A model generated the notes under the pieces. The model did not search any database. It had not been told where the DNA came from and saw nothing but the letters and a program-made list of their open reading frames with translations. Shown here in pieces: positions 41,597 to 51,678 of a stretch of 64,000 bases of DNA; the first letter of the stretch is position 1; each line of letters opens with the position of its first letter. Both the position numbers and the translations under genes were made by a program. Source of the DNA: Lachnospiraceae bacterium (GTDB lineage Bacteria; Bacillota; Clostridia; Lachnospirales; Lachnospiraceae); NCBI GenBank assembly GCA_024685315.1, contig JAIKVW010000013.1, positions 26,027 to 90,026 on the forward strand, given 5' to 3'.

Positions 41597-42361
41597 ATGG
41601 GAAAAATAATCGCAATAGCGAACCAAAAAGGCGGCGTCGGCAAAACGACTACCGCAGTGAATCTTGCGGCTGCTCTGGCAGAACGCAGGAAAAGGACGCT
41701 TCTTGTTGATATGGATCCTCAGGGAAACGCGACAAGCGGCGTCGGGGTCGACGCAAAAGAGTCGAGCCAGACTATTTATGAGGTCCTCCTTGGGGACGAG
41801 GAGCCGGAGAACTGTATATTAGAGACAAATGTGAAGCGCCTGTCGCTTCTTCCTGCAAATGTCCAGCTTACGGGGGCAGAAATTGAGCTTCTTGGGCTTG
41901 ATTCAAAGGAATTCCTTCTGAAAAACGCCCTGAAAAAGGTCGCGGATAAGTATGACTATATTATAATTGACTGTCCGCCTTCGCTGAACGTGCTTACGCT
42001 TAACTCTCTTAGCGCAGCTAAATCCATAATCGTGCCTGTCCAGTGCGAATACTATGCGCTTGAAGGACTCTCGCAGCTTGTCTATACGATCGAACTGGTA
42101 CATGACAGGCTGAATCCGGATCTCACGATCGACGGCCTGGTCCTTACTATGTACGATTCAAGGACAAAGCTCTCCCAGGAAGTCGCTGAAAACGTCCGCG
42201 AGAACGCAGGATTCCACGTATATAAGGCTCAGATCCCCAGAAACGTAAGGCTTGCCGAGGCGCCGAGCTACAGCATGCCGGTACTCAAGTACGATCCGGT
42301 CTGCGCAGGCTCGATGGCCTACAGAAAGCTCGCAAAAGAAGTTATCCGTCAACCAAACTAG
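41597..42361 (+). CDS. parA: Chromosome partitioning ATPase ParA/Soj
   Basis: The ATG at 41597 gives 254 residues and the classic start [19 protein letters not shown] (deviant Walker A with both lysines). It is followed by [34 protein letters not shown] and [16 protein letters not shown]. An in-frame ATG at 41558 lies inside parS and is unlikely. ParA forms ATP-dependent dimers on the nucleoid and drives segregation of ParB-parS complexes; in Firmicutes Soj also regulates DnaA. It is followed by parB after 70 bases. Confidence 0.97.
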   Translation: MGKIIAIANQKGGVGKTTTAVNLAAALAERRKRTLLVDMDPQGNATSGVGVDAKESSQTIYEVLLGDEEPENCILETNVKRLSLLPANVQLTGAEIELLGLDSKEFLLKNALKKVADKYDYIIIDCPPSLNVLTLNSLSAAKSIIVPVQCEYYALEGLSQLVYTIELVHDRLNPDLTIDGLVLTMYDSRTKLSQEVAENVRENAGFHVYKAQIPRNVRLAEAPSYSMPVLKYDPVCAGSMAYRKLAKEVIRQPN

Positions 42362-42431
42362 TTTACACCCGCAATGCCCGTACAAGAACGGCATATGATA
42401 AGTTTGATTATCCAGGAGGAATAACAAAATA

Positions 42432-43433
42432 ATGGCAGCAAGAAAACTCGGGGGCCTTGGAAAAGGACTTGATGCGCTGATCTCGGCACCGCGAAAAGAA
42501 GAGCCTGCGCAGAAAGAGACTAAAAAGCCTGCTTCAGCAGCCTCCCCGAAAAAGAAAACAAAAATAGAAAAGGCCGCAGAGCCAGTAAAGAAGTCTGAAA
42601 CCGCAGGCACTAAGCCTGCTTCAAAAGAAGATATTATAGAAACTCGTGACCTTACGGTCCGCATAGACGAGATCGAACCCAACCGCAATCAGCCCCGTAA
42701 GGACTTTGACGACGAGCAGCTTGCGGAGCTCGCAGATTCCATCAAGACACACGGCATAATCCAGCCCCTTATAGTAACCAGATCCGATGACGGCTACAGC
42801 CTGATCGCGGGCGAAAGACGCTGGAGAGCCGCAAGGATGGCGGGCCTCACGGAAGTTCCGGTAATTATTAAAGATTACACTCCCAGCGAAGCCGTAGAGA
42901 TCGCGCTTATTGAAAACATCCAGCGTCAGGACCTGAATCCGGTCGAGGAAGCTTTAGCCTACCAGAACCTAATTGAGGAGTATGGGCTCCGCCAGGAAGA
43001 TGTCGCGGACAGGGTCTCAAAGAGCAGAACCGCGGTCGCGAACTCTCTCCGGCTCCTGAAGCTTGACCCGCGCGTTATGCAGATGGTCGTCGACGGAATG
43101 ATCTCCGCGGGACACGCAAGAGCGCTGCTTCCTATAACGGATCCGGACCTCCGGTACAGCACGGCTATGAAGGTATTTGACCACAAGCTCAGCGTCAGAG
43201 ATACCGAGAGGCTGGTCAACGTAATGCAGAAGCCCCGGAAAATCCGTCCGGTTGACACAGGCAAGATCGCGGTTTACAAGGCCCTTGAAGACCGTATGAA
43301 GTCAGCGCTCGGCTCCAAGGTCACCATTAAGGCCGGCACTAAGAACAGAGGCCGTATAGAGATAGATTTCTATTCTTCTGATGACCTCGAGAGAATAACC
43401 GACATACTTACTTCATATGAATCCGGAAATTAA
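42432..43433 (+). CDS. parB: Chromosome partitioning protein ParB/Spo0J
   Basis: This 333-residue CTP-dependent clamp protein has a basic Lys/Ala-rich N-terminal tail with the ParA-stimulating LGKGLDALI. The CTP/ParB domain follows (EPNRNQPRKDFDDEQLAELADSI, ITRS..SLIAGERRWRAARMAG, ENIQRQDLNPVEEA), then the HTH (RQEDVADRVSKSRTAVANSLRLLKLD) and a C-terminal dimer domain. It binds the two parS sites 0.9 kb upstream and spreads. CAGGAGGAATAAC precedes the ATG. Confidence 0.97.
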   Translation: MAARKLGGLGKGLDALISAPRKEEPAQKETKKPASAASPKKKTKIEKAAEPVKKSETAGTKPASKEDIIETRDLTVRIDEIEPNRNQPRKDFDDEQLAELADSIKTHGIIQPLIVTRSDDGYSLIAGERRWRAARMAGLTEVPVIIKDYTPSEAVEIALIENIQRQDLNPVEEALAYQNLIEEYGLRQEDVADRVSKSRTAVANSLRLLKLDPRVMQMVVDGMISAGHARALLPITDPDLRYSTAMKVFDHKLSVRDTERLVNVMQKPRKIRPVDTGKIAVYKALEDRMKSALGSKVTIKAGTKNRGRIEIDFYSSDDLERITDILTSYESGN

Positions 43434-43447
43434 CAAAGGAGCGGAAT

Positions 43448-43978
43448 ATGGACAGTAAAATACTAAGCAATACAAAATTTGACCCGGGAATACTGGTCAT
43501 ACTTGCGTTAATACTGTCGGTCGCAGCCGTTGTATTCGCAATATATCTTTTCATAAGGCTTTCTCATCTCGAGGTCAACTATAACCTTTTCATGAGGGGA
43601 AAGAATGGAAAATCTCTTGAAGACGCGTTTAAGCAGGAGATCGGAAGCATCGAGACCCTCAAGGACCTTAACGATACGCTTCACAGAAGGCTGACTTACG
43701 TAGAAAGAAGCCTGGACCGCTCCTATCAGAAATGCGGCATAGTAAAATATGACGCATTTAAGGAGATCGGAGGAAAGCTCAGCTTCGCCTACGTGCTCCT
43801 GAATGACAAGGACAGTGGTTTCGTTATTAACAGCATTCACAGCCGCGAAGGTTCCTACACTTATATTAAGGAGATAATCAAGGGTGAATGCGAGCTGCCT
43901 CTTTCAGACGAAGAAAAAGAAGCCGTGAAGATAGCTCTTGCGTCTACTTCAGCGGCTCCTGCATCGGCCTCAGACTGA
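43448..43978 (+). CDS. DUF4446 family membrane protein
   Basis: The 176-residue protein has one N-terminal membrane helix (ILVILALILSVAAVVFAIYLFI), a coiled segment and the DUF4446 domain (RRLTYVERSLDRSYQKCGIVKYDAFKEIGGKLSFAYVLLNDKDSGFVINSIHSR in part). The family is commonly coded right after parB in Clostridia and its role is unknown; linkage suggests a chromosome-segregation or envelope function. It starts 15 bases after parB with AAAGGAGCGG upstream and is the last gene of the parAB transcript. Confidence 0.85.
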   Translation: MDSKILSNTKFDPGILVILALILSVAAVVFAIYLFIRLSHLEVNYNLFMRGKNGKSLEDAFKQEIGSIETLKDLNDTLHRRLTYVERSLDRSYQKCGIVKYDAFKEIGGKLSFAYVLLNDKDSGFVINSIHSREGSYTYIKEIIKGECELPLSDEEKEAVKIALASTSAAPASASD

Positions 43979-43988
43979 CGGCCGAGAA

Positions 43989-44732
43989 TTAAACCAAAGG
44001 TTTTTTTGAAGGCACTCCGGCTTTTCTTGGATAGAAAGCCGGGGTGTTTTTTATTTTCTTAAAAGTTACTATAGAGCGTCCGTAATCGGTCCCTGGAAGC
44101 GAATAGACCGCGAGCTCGGGATCTTTTGAGGCGCCAAGGCGAACAGTTGCAGCGACAGACTCCGAAAGTTCGTCCTGAACATCGGCCCCTTTCATCGCGA
44201 AAAAGCAGCCTCCCGGCTTAACGAGTGGTAGATTATATTCTGCAAGCACATTCAGGCGCGCGACCGCCCTCGAGACCGCGCAGTCGTATTTCTCGCGGTA
44301 TTCTTTTGACCTTCCGAGGTCCTCGGCCCTTGAATGCACCGCATCGGCTCCGTTAAGCCCGAGCACCTTAATGGCCTCCTCGAGAAAACTTATCCTTTTG
44401 CGGAGAGAATCTGCAAGAGTAATTCTCAGGGCAGGGAACACGATCTTCAGCGGTATGCCCGGAAAGCCTGCTCCGGTGCCCACATCGATCATAGAAAGGT
44501 CTCCCCTGAAGGAACTGCTTTTTACGAGCGCCAGACTGTCTATGAAGTGTTTATTGATGACCTCGTCCGGATCAGTTATCGAAGTCAGGTTCATTTTCTC
44601 GTTCCAGCTTATCAAAAGCCGGTAGTAGTCTGCGAACTTCGCGCACATGTTATCGGAGAGCTCTATGCCTATAAGGGAGGCTTTCCCTCTAAGCGCCTCA
44701 CGGTCGAATCCGGTAGCTGTGATCACATTCAT
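43989..44732 (-). CDS. rsmG: 16S rRNA (guanine-527-N7)-methyltransferase
   Basis: The 247-residue protein has [26 protein letters not shown] and the AdoMet motif [20 protein letters not shown], plus [23 protein letters not shown], as in RsmG/GidB. It methylates G527 of 16S rRNA; loss gives low-level streptomycin resistance in other bacteria. It overlaps mnmG by 4 bases, the conserved mnmG-rsmG pair. Its last 20 codons overlap the terminator of the convergent parB operon. Confidence 0.96.
   Translation of the reverse strand: MNVITATGFDREALRGKASLIGIELSDNMCAKFADYYRLLISWNEKMNLTSITDPDEVINKHFIDSLALVKSSSFRGDLSMIDVGTGAGFPGIPLKIVFPALRITLADSLRKRISFLEEAIKVLGLNGADAVHSRAEDLGRSKEYREKYDCAVSRAVARLNVLAEYNLPLVKPGGCFFAMKGADVQDELSESVAATVRLGASKDPELAVYSLPGTDYGRSIVTFKKIKNTPAFYPRKAGVPSKKPLV
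44014..44052 (+). terminator. parAB-DUF4446 terminator inside the 3' end of rsmG
   Basis: ACTCCGGCTTTTC pairs with GAAAGCCGGGGT (44014-44026 with 44034-44045) and runs into TTTTTT. On the other strand the same bases encode the RsmG C-terminus. Confidence 0.8.
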
Positions 44733-46645
44733 GATTCGGATCTGCCTCCTTCATCAGTATGAGCATGCTCTCTGTCTGAGGCAGAGAGGTGGATGAGCAG
44801 GATAGAGATGTCTGCAGGGGTCACTCCGGCGATCCTGGAAGCCTGGCCGACGGACCTCGGACGGATCGCGGCAAGTTTCTGACGGGCTTCGATCCTAAGG
44901 CCGTATACATCAGCATAGTCAAGATCCTCCGGGATAAGCTTGTTCTCGGATTTCCTGAACCGTTCCACCTGACGCATCTGCCTGTCGATATATCCTCTGT
45001 ATTTAACGTTGATCTCGACCTGCTCCGTGACCTCAGCTGGCAGGGGCTGCCGCTCGGGGTCAAGCGGTGCGAGCACATCGTAACCAAGCTCCGGCCTGCA
45101 GATAAGGTCTGCAAGGGTCTCGCCGGTCCTGAGCGGGGTGCTCCCGTGCTCGCTCATGAACGTCTGTACTTTCTCGGATGCTCCGATACGCACATTTGTT
45201 ACGCGCTGCGTCTCCTGTTCGATCTGAGTTTTCTTTAGCAGGAATTTCTGATAGCGCTCCTCGCTGATAAGTCCTATCCTGTAACCGGTCTCGGTAAGCC
45301 TCATGTCGGCGTTGTCCTGGCGGAGCAGGAGCCTGTATTCGGCTCTTGAAGTCATCATTCTGTAGGGCTCGCGGATATCTTTGGTCACAAGGTCGTCAAC
45401 CAGCACTCCTATATAGGCGTCTGAACGCTTCAGGATGAGCGGTTCGCGGCCGGTCACCGACATTGAGGCATTTATGCCTGCGAGCAGCCCCTGGGCCGCG
45501 GCTTCTTCATATCCGGAACTTCCGTTAAACTGGCCGCCGGAAAACAGGCCTTTTATCTTTTTGAACTCAAGGGAGCTCTTAAGCTGCGTTGCGGGGATGC
45601 AGTCATATTCTATGGCGTAGGCATTCCGCACGATGCGAGCATGCTCAAGACCCGGGACGGTGCGGTACATTCTGTACTGGACGTCCTCGGGAAGCGAGCT
45701 AGACATCCCGTTGATATACATCTCGTTTGTATACAATCCTTCGGGCTCCACGAAGACCTGGTGACGCTCCTTGTCGGCGAATTTCACGACCTTGTCCTCG
45801 ATGGAAGGGCAGTAGCGCGGCCCGGTCCCTTCGATTACGCCCGCGTAAATGGGAGAGCGGTCAAGGTTTTCGCGGATGATCCTGTGGGTTTCGTCATTTG
45901 TGTATGTGAGATAGCAGAGCACCTGCTCCTTCTGAATGCTCTCGGGGTCAGTCTCAAATGAGAACGGGACTATCCTCCGGTCGCCGTACTGTTTCTCCAT
46001 CTTTGAATAGTCGAGCGACCTTCCATCCATGCGGGCTGGAGTTCCGGTCTTAAAGCGGACCATCTCGATGCCCTTGTCCATGAGCGCCTGGGAGAGGCGG
46101 TCTGCGGCCTTAAGTCCGTTCGGGCCGGTGTAGGTGATGCTTTCCCCGCAGAGGCACCTGGCGTTCAGGTAGGTCCCGGTGCAGATGACCGCTGCCTTGC
46201 AGGGGTAGATCCCTCCGGTCGCAGTCACGACTCCGGTGACCGCGCCGTTTTCGACCTTTATATCGATGATCTCGGTCTGCTTGAGCGTGAGATTATCGGT
46301 GTTCTCAAGGGTCTTCCTCATCTCGCGGCTGTAGGCGGACTTGTCGGCCTGCGCCCTGAGGGAGTGTACTGCGGGCCCCTTGGAACTGTTCAGCATCTTG
46401 GACTGGATAAATGTCTTGTCGATGTTCCTGCCCATCTCTCCGCCGAGAGCATCGACCTCCCTGACAAGGTGTCCCTTCGAGCTGCCGCCGATGTTCGGAT
46501 TGCAGGGCATGAGAGCGATGCTCTCGATGCTTATCGTAAATATGATCGTCCTGAGTCCGAGCCTGGCGCAGGCGAGAGCGGCTTCGCAGCCTGCGTGGCC
46601 TGCTCCGATCACGGCAACATCATAATCCTCGTAATAATAATCCAC
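44729..46645 (-). CDS. mnmG: tRNA uridine-5-carboxymethylaminomethyl modification enzyme, FAD subunit
   Basis: A GTG at 46645 behind GGGAGA gives 638 residues, close to the E. coli 629; a TTG at 46681 is the upstream alternative. The protein begins [23 protein letters not shown] (FAD Rossmann site) and has [34 protein letters not shown]-type [18 protein letters not shown] and [17 protein letters not shown]. With MnmE it installs the 5-carboxymethylaminomethyl group on wobble U34. It lies directly after mnmE. Confidence 0.97.
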   Translation of the reverse strand: MDYYYEDYDVAVIGAGHAGCEAALACARLGLRTIIFTISIESIALMPCNPNIGGSSKGHLVREVDALGGEMGRNIDKTFIQSKMLNSSKGPAVHSLRAQADKSAYSREMRKTLENTDNLTLKQTEIIDIKVENGAVTGVVTATGGIYPCKAAVICTGTYLNARCLCGESITYTGPNGLKAADRLSQALMDKGIEMVRFKTGTPARMDGRSLDYSKMEKQYGDRRIVPFSFETDPESIQKEQVLCYLTYTNDETHRIIRENLDRSPIYAGVIEGTGPRYCPSIEDKVVKFADKERHQVFVEPEGLYTNEMYINGMSSSLPEDVQYRMYRTVPGLEHARIVRNAYAIEYDCIPATQLKSSLEFKKIKGLFSGGQFNGSSGYEEAAAQGLLAGINASMSVTGREPLILKRSDAYIGVLVDDLVTKDIREPYRMMTSRAEYRLLLRQDNADMRLTETGYRIGLISEERYQKFLLKKTQIEQETQRVTNVRIGASEKVQTFMSEHGSTPLRTGETLADLICRPELGYDVLAPLDPERQPLPAEVTEQVEINVKYRGYIDRQMRQVERFRKSENKLIPEDLDYADVYGLRIEARQKLAAIRPRSVGQASRIAGVTPADISILLIHLSASDREHAHTDEGGRSES

Positions 46646-46683
46646 TTTTTCTCCCGATCTTTTCTTCGAATTATCTGGCAAAT

Positions 46684-48066
46684 TTATTTTCCCATGCAGA
46701 AATCGCTGAAGATGCGCTCGATCACATCTTCGTCCATGGCTTCTCCCAGGATATAGCCGAGCTCCTGATAGGCCTCCGTGAGGTCTATTGAGAAGAAATC
46801 CTCCGGCATTCCGGCATCTATGCTTTCGAGCACGCTCTTAAGGCTTTCGCGCGCATGCTCAAGTGCCTCCTTATGGCGCATATTGGTGATCACGACCTCG
46901 TCGTCCGAGGAAAGCATGCCTCCCAGGAACATTTCCCGGATCTTTGCGGTGAGAGCGTCAAGCCCGCTTCCGGAGGCGGCGGATATCTCAATTACCGGGG
47001 CAGAAGAGAAGCGGGCCAGGTCTTCAGGGCCGGTCTTCTGGACGAGATCCGATTTGTTCAGCAGGATTATGGTCCTCCGGCCGCTCGAGAGCTCCAGTAT
47101 CTTTGTATCTTCCTCTGAAAGGACCGCGGAACCGTCGGCTACGAAGAGGACCAGATCTGCGTTCATTACCGACTTTACCGCCTTATCGACGCCGATCTTT
47201 TCCACAGTGTCTTCAGTATCGCGGATCCCCGCGGTATCGGTTATCCTGAGGGGTATCCCGCCAAGCGAGAGGTATTCCTCCAGAGTGTCCCTGGTCGTTC
47301 CCGGGACATCGGTGACTATCGCGCGCTCTTCCCCGAGCAGGGCGTTAAGGAGGGTCGATTTACCCGCGTTTGGCTTTCCGCAGATCACTGTCCTGATGCC
47401 CTGCGAGATGAATCTGCCGCTCCCTGCGGTATCTATGAGACGGTCGATCTCCGATAAATAACCTGTTACTGCCGGCTTTAACTTGCCGGCGAAATCTACG
47501 TCTCCGTAATGCTCAGGGTCGTCGAGGAACGCCTCGATCTCGGCTGCAGCCCCCAGGATCACGTTCCTGAGCTCGCGTATCTTTGCCGCAACATTTCCCC
47601 TGAGCTGCTTTACGCCGCTGTTAAGCGCAAGCTCGCTCTTTGCATTTATAATATCCGCGACCGCTTCGGCCTGGCTGAGGTCTATCCTTCCGTTCATAAA
47701 GGCGCGCCTGGTGAATTCTCCGGGCTCGGCGAGCCGCACGCCGCAGGAAAGGACCGCGTCCAGGATCTTTTTCATCGCGACAACGCCCCCGTGGCAGTCG
47801 ATCTCAACGGTGTCTTCGCGGGTGTAGGTCTTCGGGGCGCGCATTACCAGCACCATGACCTCGTCTATTATCTCATGGCTGCCCTCAGGATCGGTAATAT
47901 ATCCGTAGTTTACGCTGTTAGCGGGGACTTCGGAGAGCTTCTTCCCGCCGGGGAGTTTTGTGATCCGCTCCACCGCGGGAACCGCCTCGTCACCGCTCAC
48001 CCTGATGATCCCTATTCCCGAGGAGGTCATCCCTGAAGCTATCGCAGCTATTGTGTCCGTTCTCAT
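46684..48066 (-). CDS. mnmE: tRNA modification GTPase
   Basis: From the ATG at 48066 (AGGTAA upstream) the protein has 460 residues. The N-terminal folate-binding domain ([22 protein letters not shown]) is followed by an embedded G domain with [31 protein letters not shown] and LLNKSD, and the helical domain ending in the catalytic Cys motif DFCMGK. It is the GTPase partner of MnmG. A leader element shared with the hydrolase operon lies 29 bases before its start. Confidence 0.97.
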   Translation of the reverse strand: MRTDTIAAIASGMTSSGIGIIRVSGDEAVPAVERITKLPGGKKLSEVPANSVNYGYITDPEGSHEIIDEVMVLVMRAPKTYTREDTVEIDCHGGVVAMKKILDAVLSCGVRLAEPGEFTRRAFMNGRIDLSQAEAVADIINAKSELALNSGVKQLRGNVAAKIRELRNVILGAAAEIEAFLDDPEHYGDVDFAGKLKPAVTGYLSEIDRLIDTAGSGRFISQGIRTVICGKPNAGKSTLLNALLGEERAIVTDVPGTTRDTLEEYLSLGGIPLRITDTAGIRDTEDTVEKIGVDKAVKSVMNADLVLFVADGSAVLSEEDTKILELSSGRRTIILLNKSDLVQKTGPEDLARFSSAPVIEISAASGSGLDALTAKIREMFLGGMLSSDDEVVITNMRHKEALEHARESLKSVLESIDAGMPEDFFSIDLTEAYQELGYILGEAMDEDVIERIFSDFCMGK

Positions 48067-48094
48067 ATGATAAATTACCTGCAAAAACTGTTCA

Positions 48095-48128
48095 GCATTC
48101 CAAGCCTGGGATGCCTGAATAGTTACAA
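48095..48128 (-). promoter_or_regulatory. Leader element B in front of mnmE
   Basis: Read on the minus strand it begins TTGTAACTATTCAGG and contains ATCCCAGGCTTGGAAT, an inverted repeat around GGCT. Its sequence and its distance to the start codon match element A at 39550-39582. Confidence 0.5.
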
Positions 48129-48143
48129 AATAAATGAAACAAA

Positions 48144-48190
48144 GGGAGAAGAAACCGGCCCTATGCCTGCATTCTTCTCCCTCATGACTT
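48144..48190 (-). terminator. khpB terminator
   Basis: GGGAGAAGAA (48144-48153) pairs with TTCTTCTCCC (48172-48181). On the minus strand the 3' arm leads into TTTGTTTCATTTATTTT, 17 bases after the khpB stop. Confidence 0.7.
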
Positions 48191-48197
48191 TACCTGA

Positions 48198-49364
48198 TCA
48201 AAGTTCTGTCTCTGAGACTTCCGGGGCCTCCGGAACTGCCTGGACAAGCGGCTCTGCTGCTGCAGCTGCCTGCTCCTGTCCTTCGGTATCCTGGGCCTTG
48301 AACCCGTTCCTGTTGTACCTGCCGCGATTGGACCTTCCGTTCCTTCCCTGGCGGTCTCTCTTCTGTCCGCCTTCGCCGTTCCTGCGGTCCTCGCGGTCAC
48401 GGTATTCCTTCTTGAGCGTGACCACGACCTTGCGGAAGGGCTCGTCGCCCTCGCTGTGCGTTTCTACAAAGCGGTCGTTCTGAAGAGCGGAATGGATTAT
48501 TCTTCTCTCATAGGGATTCATGGGTTCAAGCGCAACGGCTTTTTTGCTCCTCTTTACCTTGAAAGCAATGTTCTTTGCAAGGTTTTCGAGGGTGGCGCGC
48601 CGCCTGTCCCTGTAATCCTCGGTGTCGAGCTTGACCCTGATATAGGCGTCGCTTTCCTTGTTGACCACAAGGCTGATGATGTACTGCAGCGAATCCAGGG
48701 TCTGACCCCTCTTTCCGATGAGGACGCCCATGTTCTCACCGCTTACGTTAATGTTCATGCTGCGGTCTGCTGCGCTGAAATCGATCGTGCAGCCGGCGTC
48801 GGGCATTCCCATTGCCGCAAGTACTTCTTTAACGAATTTCTCAGTGTTGGGGATGAGTTCGGGGCTGACCTTGATGGGCTCCTTGTCCTTCTCCTGCGCG
48901 GGCTTCTGTTCCCTTGAGGGCTCCTTCTTGGCAGGTCTCTCGGCGCACTGTTCCTGATTCTTCGGTTTATTGCTGTTTTTGGAATTATCCTTTGCGGGCT
49001 TTGCTGCGCTGCCGTTCTTTGCGGCGGGCTTAGCCTCGCTTCTGTCCCTGCTGTCTTTGACCCTGGCCTTCTGCTTTTTCTCGTCCTTTTCCTGAGCGGG
49101 CTTAGCCTGCTTTTCCGGACGGTCTTTCCTGGCCGGCCTTGAAAGCGTCATGTCGAGATCGTCGAATTCTTCCTCGACGCTCTTCGTTCCTTCTTTTCTC
49201 CAGACCTTGAGGACTACGTCCTTGCGTCCGATGAATCCGAGAAAACCGGCGCTTCCTTTATCAATGACCTCGTACTCGAGGTTATCGCTGGTGGTCTTAA
49301 GCTCCATTGCGGCATTAAGCAGGGCCTCTTCTTTTGTCTTGCCGCGGGCTTCAATATGATCCAT
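48198..49364 (-). CDS. khpB: KH/R3H RNA-binding protein KhpB (Jag/EloR)
   Basis: This 388-residue protein has the Jag-N domain (KTKEEALLNAAMELKTTSDNLEYEVIDKGSAGFLGFIGRKDVVLKV), a highly charged linker of about 110 residues (Lys/Glu/Ala-rich), a KH domain (MGVLIGKRGQTLDSLQYIISLVVNK in part) and an R3H domain (LEPMNPYERRIIHSALQND). A disordered Arg/Asn/Gly tail follows, longer than usual. KhpB binds RNA and links to cell elongation in other Firmicutes. It follows yidC as in most genomes. The start has GGAG 11 bases upstream. Confidence 0.93.
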   Translation of the reverse strand: MDHIEARGKTKEEALLNAAMELKTTSDNLEYEVIDKGSAGFLGFIGRKDVVLKVWRKEGTKSVEEEFDDLDMTLSRPARKDRPEKQAKPAQEKDEKKQKARVKDSRDRSEAKPAAKNGSAAKPAKDNSKNSNKPKNQEQCAERPAKKEPSREQKPAQEKDKEPIKVSPELIPNTEKFVKEVLAAMGMPDAGCTIDFSAADRSMNINVSGENMGVLIGKRGQTLDSLQYIISLVVNKESDAYIRVKLDTEDYRDRRRATLENLAKNIAFKVKRSKKAVALEPMNPYERRIIHSALQNDRFVETHSEGDEPFRKVVVTLKKEYRDREDRRNGEGGQKRDRQGRNGRSNRGRYNRNGFKAQDTEGQEQAAAAAEPLVQAVPEAPEVSETEL

Positions 49365-49394
49365 TATTTATTTTTCTCCTTAAAATTTTCCGGC

Positions 49395-50702
49395 TCAATC
49401 GTCGTCTTTCTTGATCATGTGAGCGTATCCAGAAATAGACTTCTTTGCCCTTGCGTCTTCATCAACTATCAGCTGCTTCTTGCCGGATCCGCCGCTCTTA
49501 GAATAATTCTTCTTTCCGGAGCTCTTGCTGCTGTCAGCTTCGTCATGCGATACGGAACCCCTTGCTATTCCGGTAATGGAATCCTTTCTGTATTCGCCTG
49601 ATGCAGAACCGCCGCTGATGTTCCTGGTCTTCATGTTGGCGTACTGGTCGACTCTCTCGTACTGCTCTTTGCGCTTCTGGCTCTTTGCTGCAGCCTTGTC
49701 CTTGTTCTTCTCAACAAGCGCCTCTGTATCGACCTTAATGGTCCTTCTGAGTACCATGGTGATAAGGGTCCTGAATACCGCGCTCGCAATCCAGTAAATA
49801 CCCATACCTGCGGGCAGGGTAACGCAGAAGAAGACTGACATGAGGGGCATCATGTAATTCATGGTCTTCATGGAGCTTGCCATACCGCTGCCGTCATCTG
49901 CAGCCGGCTGGTCCTTCTGGGTTACAAAAATGCTCCAGTACTGGGATGCGCCTGCAAGAATAGGGATCAGCACTCCGGGGAACAATCCCGAAATCCCGTT
50001 GCTGAGCGAAACGGGCGCGTCTACGATATTAAGTCCGCCCGGAAGAGAAGTAAGCTCAACGATCCTGCCTGACCAGTTGCTGATCGCTTCCGACACAGAC
50101 GGGACAACGAGAGAAAAATTCTGGTTGAGAGCGTCCCAGGCGGTGCTCTTTACTTTATAAAGGAACTCTACTACGGATGAGACCTGCGTAATATCAAACG
50201 ATGAGGTCAGCCTGATGGAATTGTCACTGATAAAACTGGTAATAATGCCTTCAGCTACATCCGCATTCTCCATAATAGGAGTACCGATGTTCATATAGAT
50301 ATCGCGGATGCTTGCCACGAACCCGGGAACATTGTAAATGACCCTGTAAAGGGCAAGGAGAATAGGCAGCTGGATAAGGAGCGGCAGGCAGCCTCCGGTA
50401 GGGCTCGCGCCGTACTTATCGTAGACCATCTGAGTCTCGTACTGCTGTTTGCGCATCGACGCTTCGTCTTTTCTTCCCTGATACTTTTTCTGGATCGCCC
50501 TGATCTCAGGATTAATAAGCGCAGTCAGCTTCGAGTATTTAAGCTGCTTAATGGTAAGAGGGATCATCAGTAGATTAACGATAAGGGTAAAAAGGATAAT
50601 GGTAAGCCCTATATTTGTTAATCCGAGCAGCCCCATGACTCTGTAAAGCCAGTCCATTATAAAGCCTAGAGCAATCGCAAAGGGTTTAAGTATAGTATTC
50701 AA
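49395..50702 (-). CDS. yidC: Membrane protein insertase YidC/OxaI (SpoIIIJ-type)
   Basis: The start is a TTG at 50702 behind AGGAGA, giving 435 residues. The YidC core helices are LTNIGLTIILFTLIVNLLMIPLT, the cytoplasmic hairpin with KYQGRKDEASMRKQQYETQMVYDKYG, SPTGGCLPLLIQLPILLALY (conserved arginine/hydrophilic groove region) and MPLMSVFFCVTLPAGMGIYW. The loop between helices 2 and 3 (about 120-250) and the Ser/Lys-rich C-terminal tail are larger than in Bacillus. It inserts and folds membrane proteins with or without SecYEG. Confidence 0.95.
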   Translation of the reverse strand: MNTILKPFAIALGFIMDWLYRVMGLLGLTNIGLTIILFTLIVNLLMIPLTIKQLKYSKLTALINPEIRAIQKKYQGRKDEASMRKQQYETQMVYDKYGASPTGGCLPLLIQLPILLALYRVIYNVPGFVASIRDIYMNIGTPIMENADVAEGIITSFISDNSIRLTSSFDITQVSSVVEFLYKVKSTAWDALNQNFSLVVPSVSEAISNWSGRIVELTSLPGGLNIVDAPVSLSNGISGLFPGVLIPILAGASQYWSIFVTQKDQPAADDGSGMASSMKTMNYMMPLMSVFFCVTLPAGMGIYWIASAVFRTLITMVLRRTIKVDTEALVEKNKDKAAAKSQKRKEQYERVDQYANMKTRNISGGSASGEYRKDSITGIARGSVSHDEADSSKSSGKKNYSKSGGSGKKQLIVDEDARAKKSISGYAHMIKKDDD

Positions 50703-50718
50703 AACTATCTCCTCTCAA

Positions 50719-50952
50719 TCATGGAACCGGGTCATACCCGCCCTTATGGAACGGATGGCAGCGGAGTATCCTCTTTACCGCAAGCCACGATCCTTTCAGC
50801 GGCCCGTATTTTCTTATGGCTATGATCGCATATTCTGAACATGTAGGAACATAGATACAGTGCATGGTCTTTAACGGGGAAAGGTATTTGCGGTACAATC
50901 TGATGCCGCCGATAAGTATCTTCTCAAAAAACCTGCTGATCTTCTTTTTCAT
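50719..50952 (-). CDS. yidD: Membrane protein insertion efficiency factor YidD
   Basis: The ATG at 50952 gives 77 residues with the YidD pattern [30 protein letters not shown] and [22 protein letters not shown]. YidD assists YidC-dependent insertion. It overlaps the end of rnpA by 29 bases, so translation is probably coupled. It ends 17 bases before the yidC start. Confidence 0.94.
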   Translation of the reverse strand: MKKKISRFFEKILIGGIRLYRKYLSPLKTMHCIYVPTCSEYAIIAIRKYGPLKGSWLAVKRILRCHPFHKGGYDPVP

Positions 50953-51283
50953 TATAAATACCAAGACCCGCTGCCATGCTTCGCATTGATTTCCCGATCG
51001 TGTGGAAATCCGCCTCTCTCGCCCTGAATCTTCCTACAACTATAATATCTGTCCCTCTGGTATAATTTTCCTCGTTAAGGCGGTAATTCTCCCGCACCAG
51101 ACGCGCGATCCTGTGCCTGACTACACTGTTTCCGACTTTTTTGCTTACCGAAATGCCGAGCCGGTTCCGCTTGGTTCCGTTTTCCATCGCGTACATCGCC
51201 AGTACTTTATCTGCACGCGATCTTCCTTTTAAATAGACTGTCCTGAAATCACGGTTTTTCTTAAGGGATTCTGAAAATTTCAT
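50924..51283 (-). CDS. rnpA: Ribonuclease P protein component
   Basis: The 119-residue basic protein has [20 protein letters not shown] and the RNR motif variant [24 protein letters not shown], where His replaces the usual Asn of RNR. It binds RNase P RNA to mature tRNA 5' ends. It lies 101 bases downstream of rpmH behind a terminator-like hairpin, and overlaps yidD. Confidence 0.95.
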   Translation of the reverse strand: MKFSESLKKNRDFRTVYLKGRSRADKVLAMYAMENGTKRNRLGISVSKKVGNSVVRHRIARLVRENYRLNEENYTRGTDIIVVGRFRAREADFHTIGKSMRSMAAGLGIYNEKEDQQVF

Positions 51284-51299
51284 TCTAATACAATGTCTG

Positions 51300-51328
51300 T
51301 AAAAGAAAAGGCCACAAAACTGCGGCCT
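51300..51328 (-). terminator. Attenuator between rpmH and rnpA
   Basis: AGGCCGCA and TGTGGCCT (minus strand) form an 8-bp stem with one mismatch followed by TTTTCTTTT. Such a hairpin would let rpmH be made in excess of rnpA. Confidence 0.65.
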
Positions 51329-51384
51329 GAACTATCTATTCCTGCAATTAAATCTTTTAATACTGCTGGTATATCAGATGCCGG

Positions 51385-51519
51385 TTATGCGGAAAGCACC
51401 TTCCTGCCTTTAGCTCTTCTTGCTGCTAAAACTTTTCTTCCGTTAGCGGTCTTCATCCTCTGTCTGAAACCATGCACTTTTGACCTCTGCTTGTTCTTCG
51501 GCTGAAATGTCATTTTCAT
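51385..51519 (-). CDS. rpmH: Ribosomal protein L34
   Basis: The 44-residue protein reads [20 protein letters not shown], then [20 protein letters not shown] and ends VLSA, the full L34 sequence. GAGGAGGT stands 8 bases before the ATG. It is the first gene of the leftward origin operon and is preceded by a consensus promoter. It is part of the large ribosomal subunit. Confidence 0.98.
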   Translation of the reverse strand: MKMTFQPKNKQRSKVHGFRQRMKTANGRKVLAARRAKGRKVLSA

Positions 51520-51582
51520 CCCAACGCACCTCCTCACTGCCTTCGGCCTTTATAAACCCGGAATTTCCGTCCAATCTATCAT

Positions 51583-51611
51583 ATTATAATAGTCTCCCTT
51601 TTTTTAGTCAA
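51583..51611 (-). promoter_or_regulatory. rpmH promoter
   Basis: On the minus strand TTGACT (51606-51611) and TATAAT (51583-51588) are 17 bases apart. Confidence 0.8.
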
Positions 51612-51678
51612 GGACAGATGTTCCCTTTTTTGCCCTGAATTTTGTAGAAAGAGGCCGTTTATAGAAAGTAATATATGT

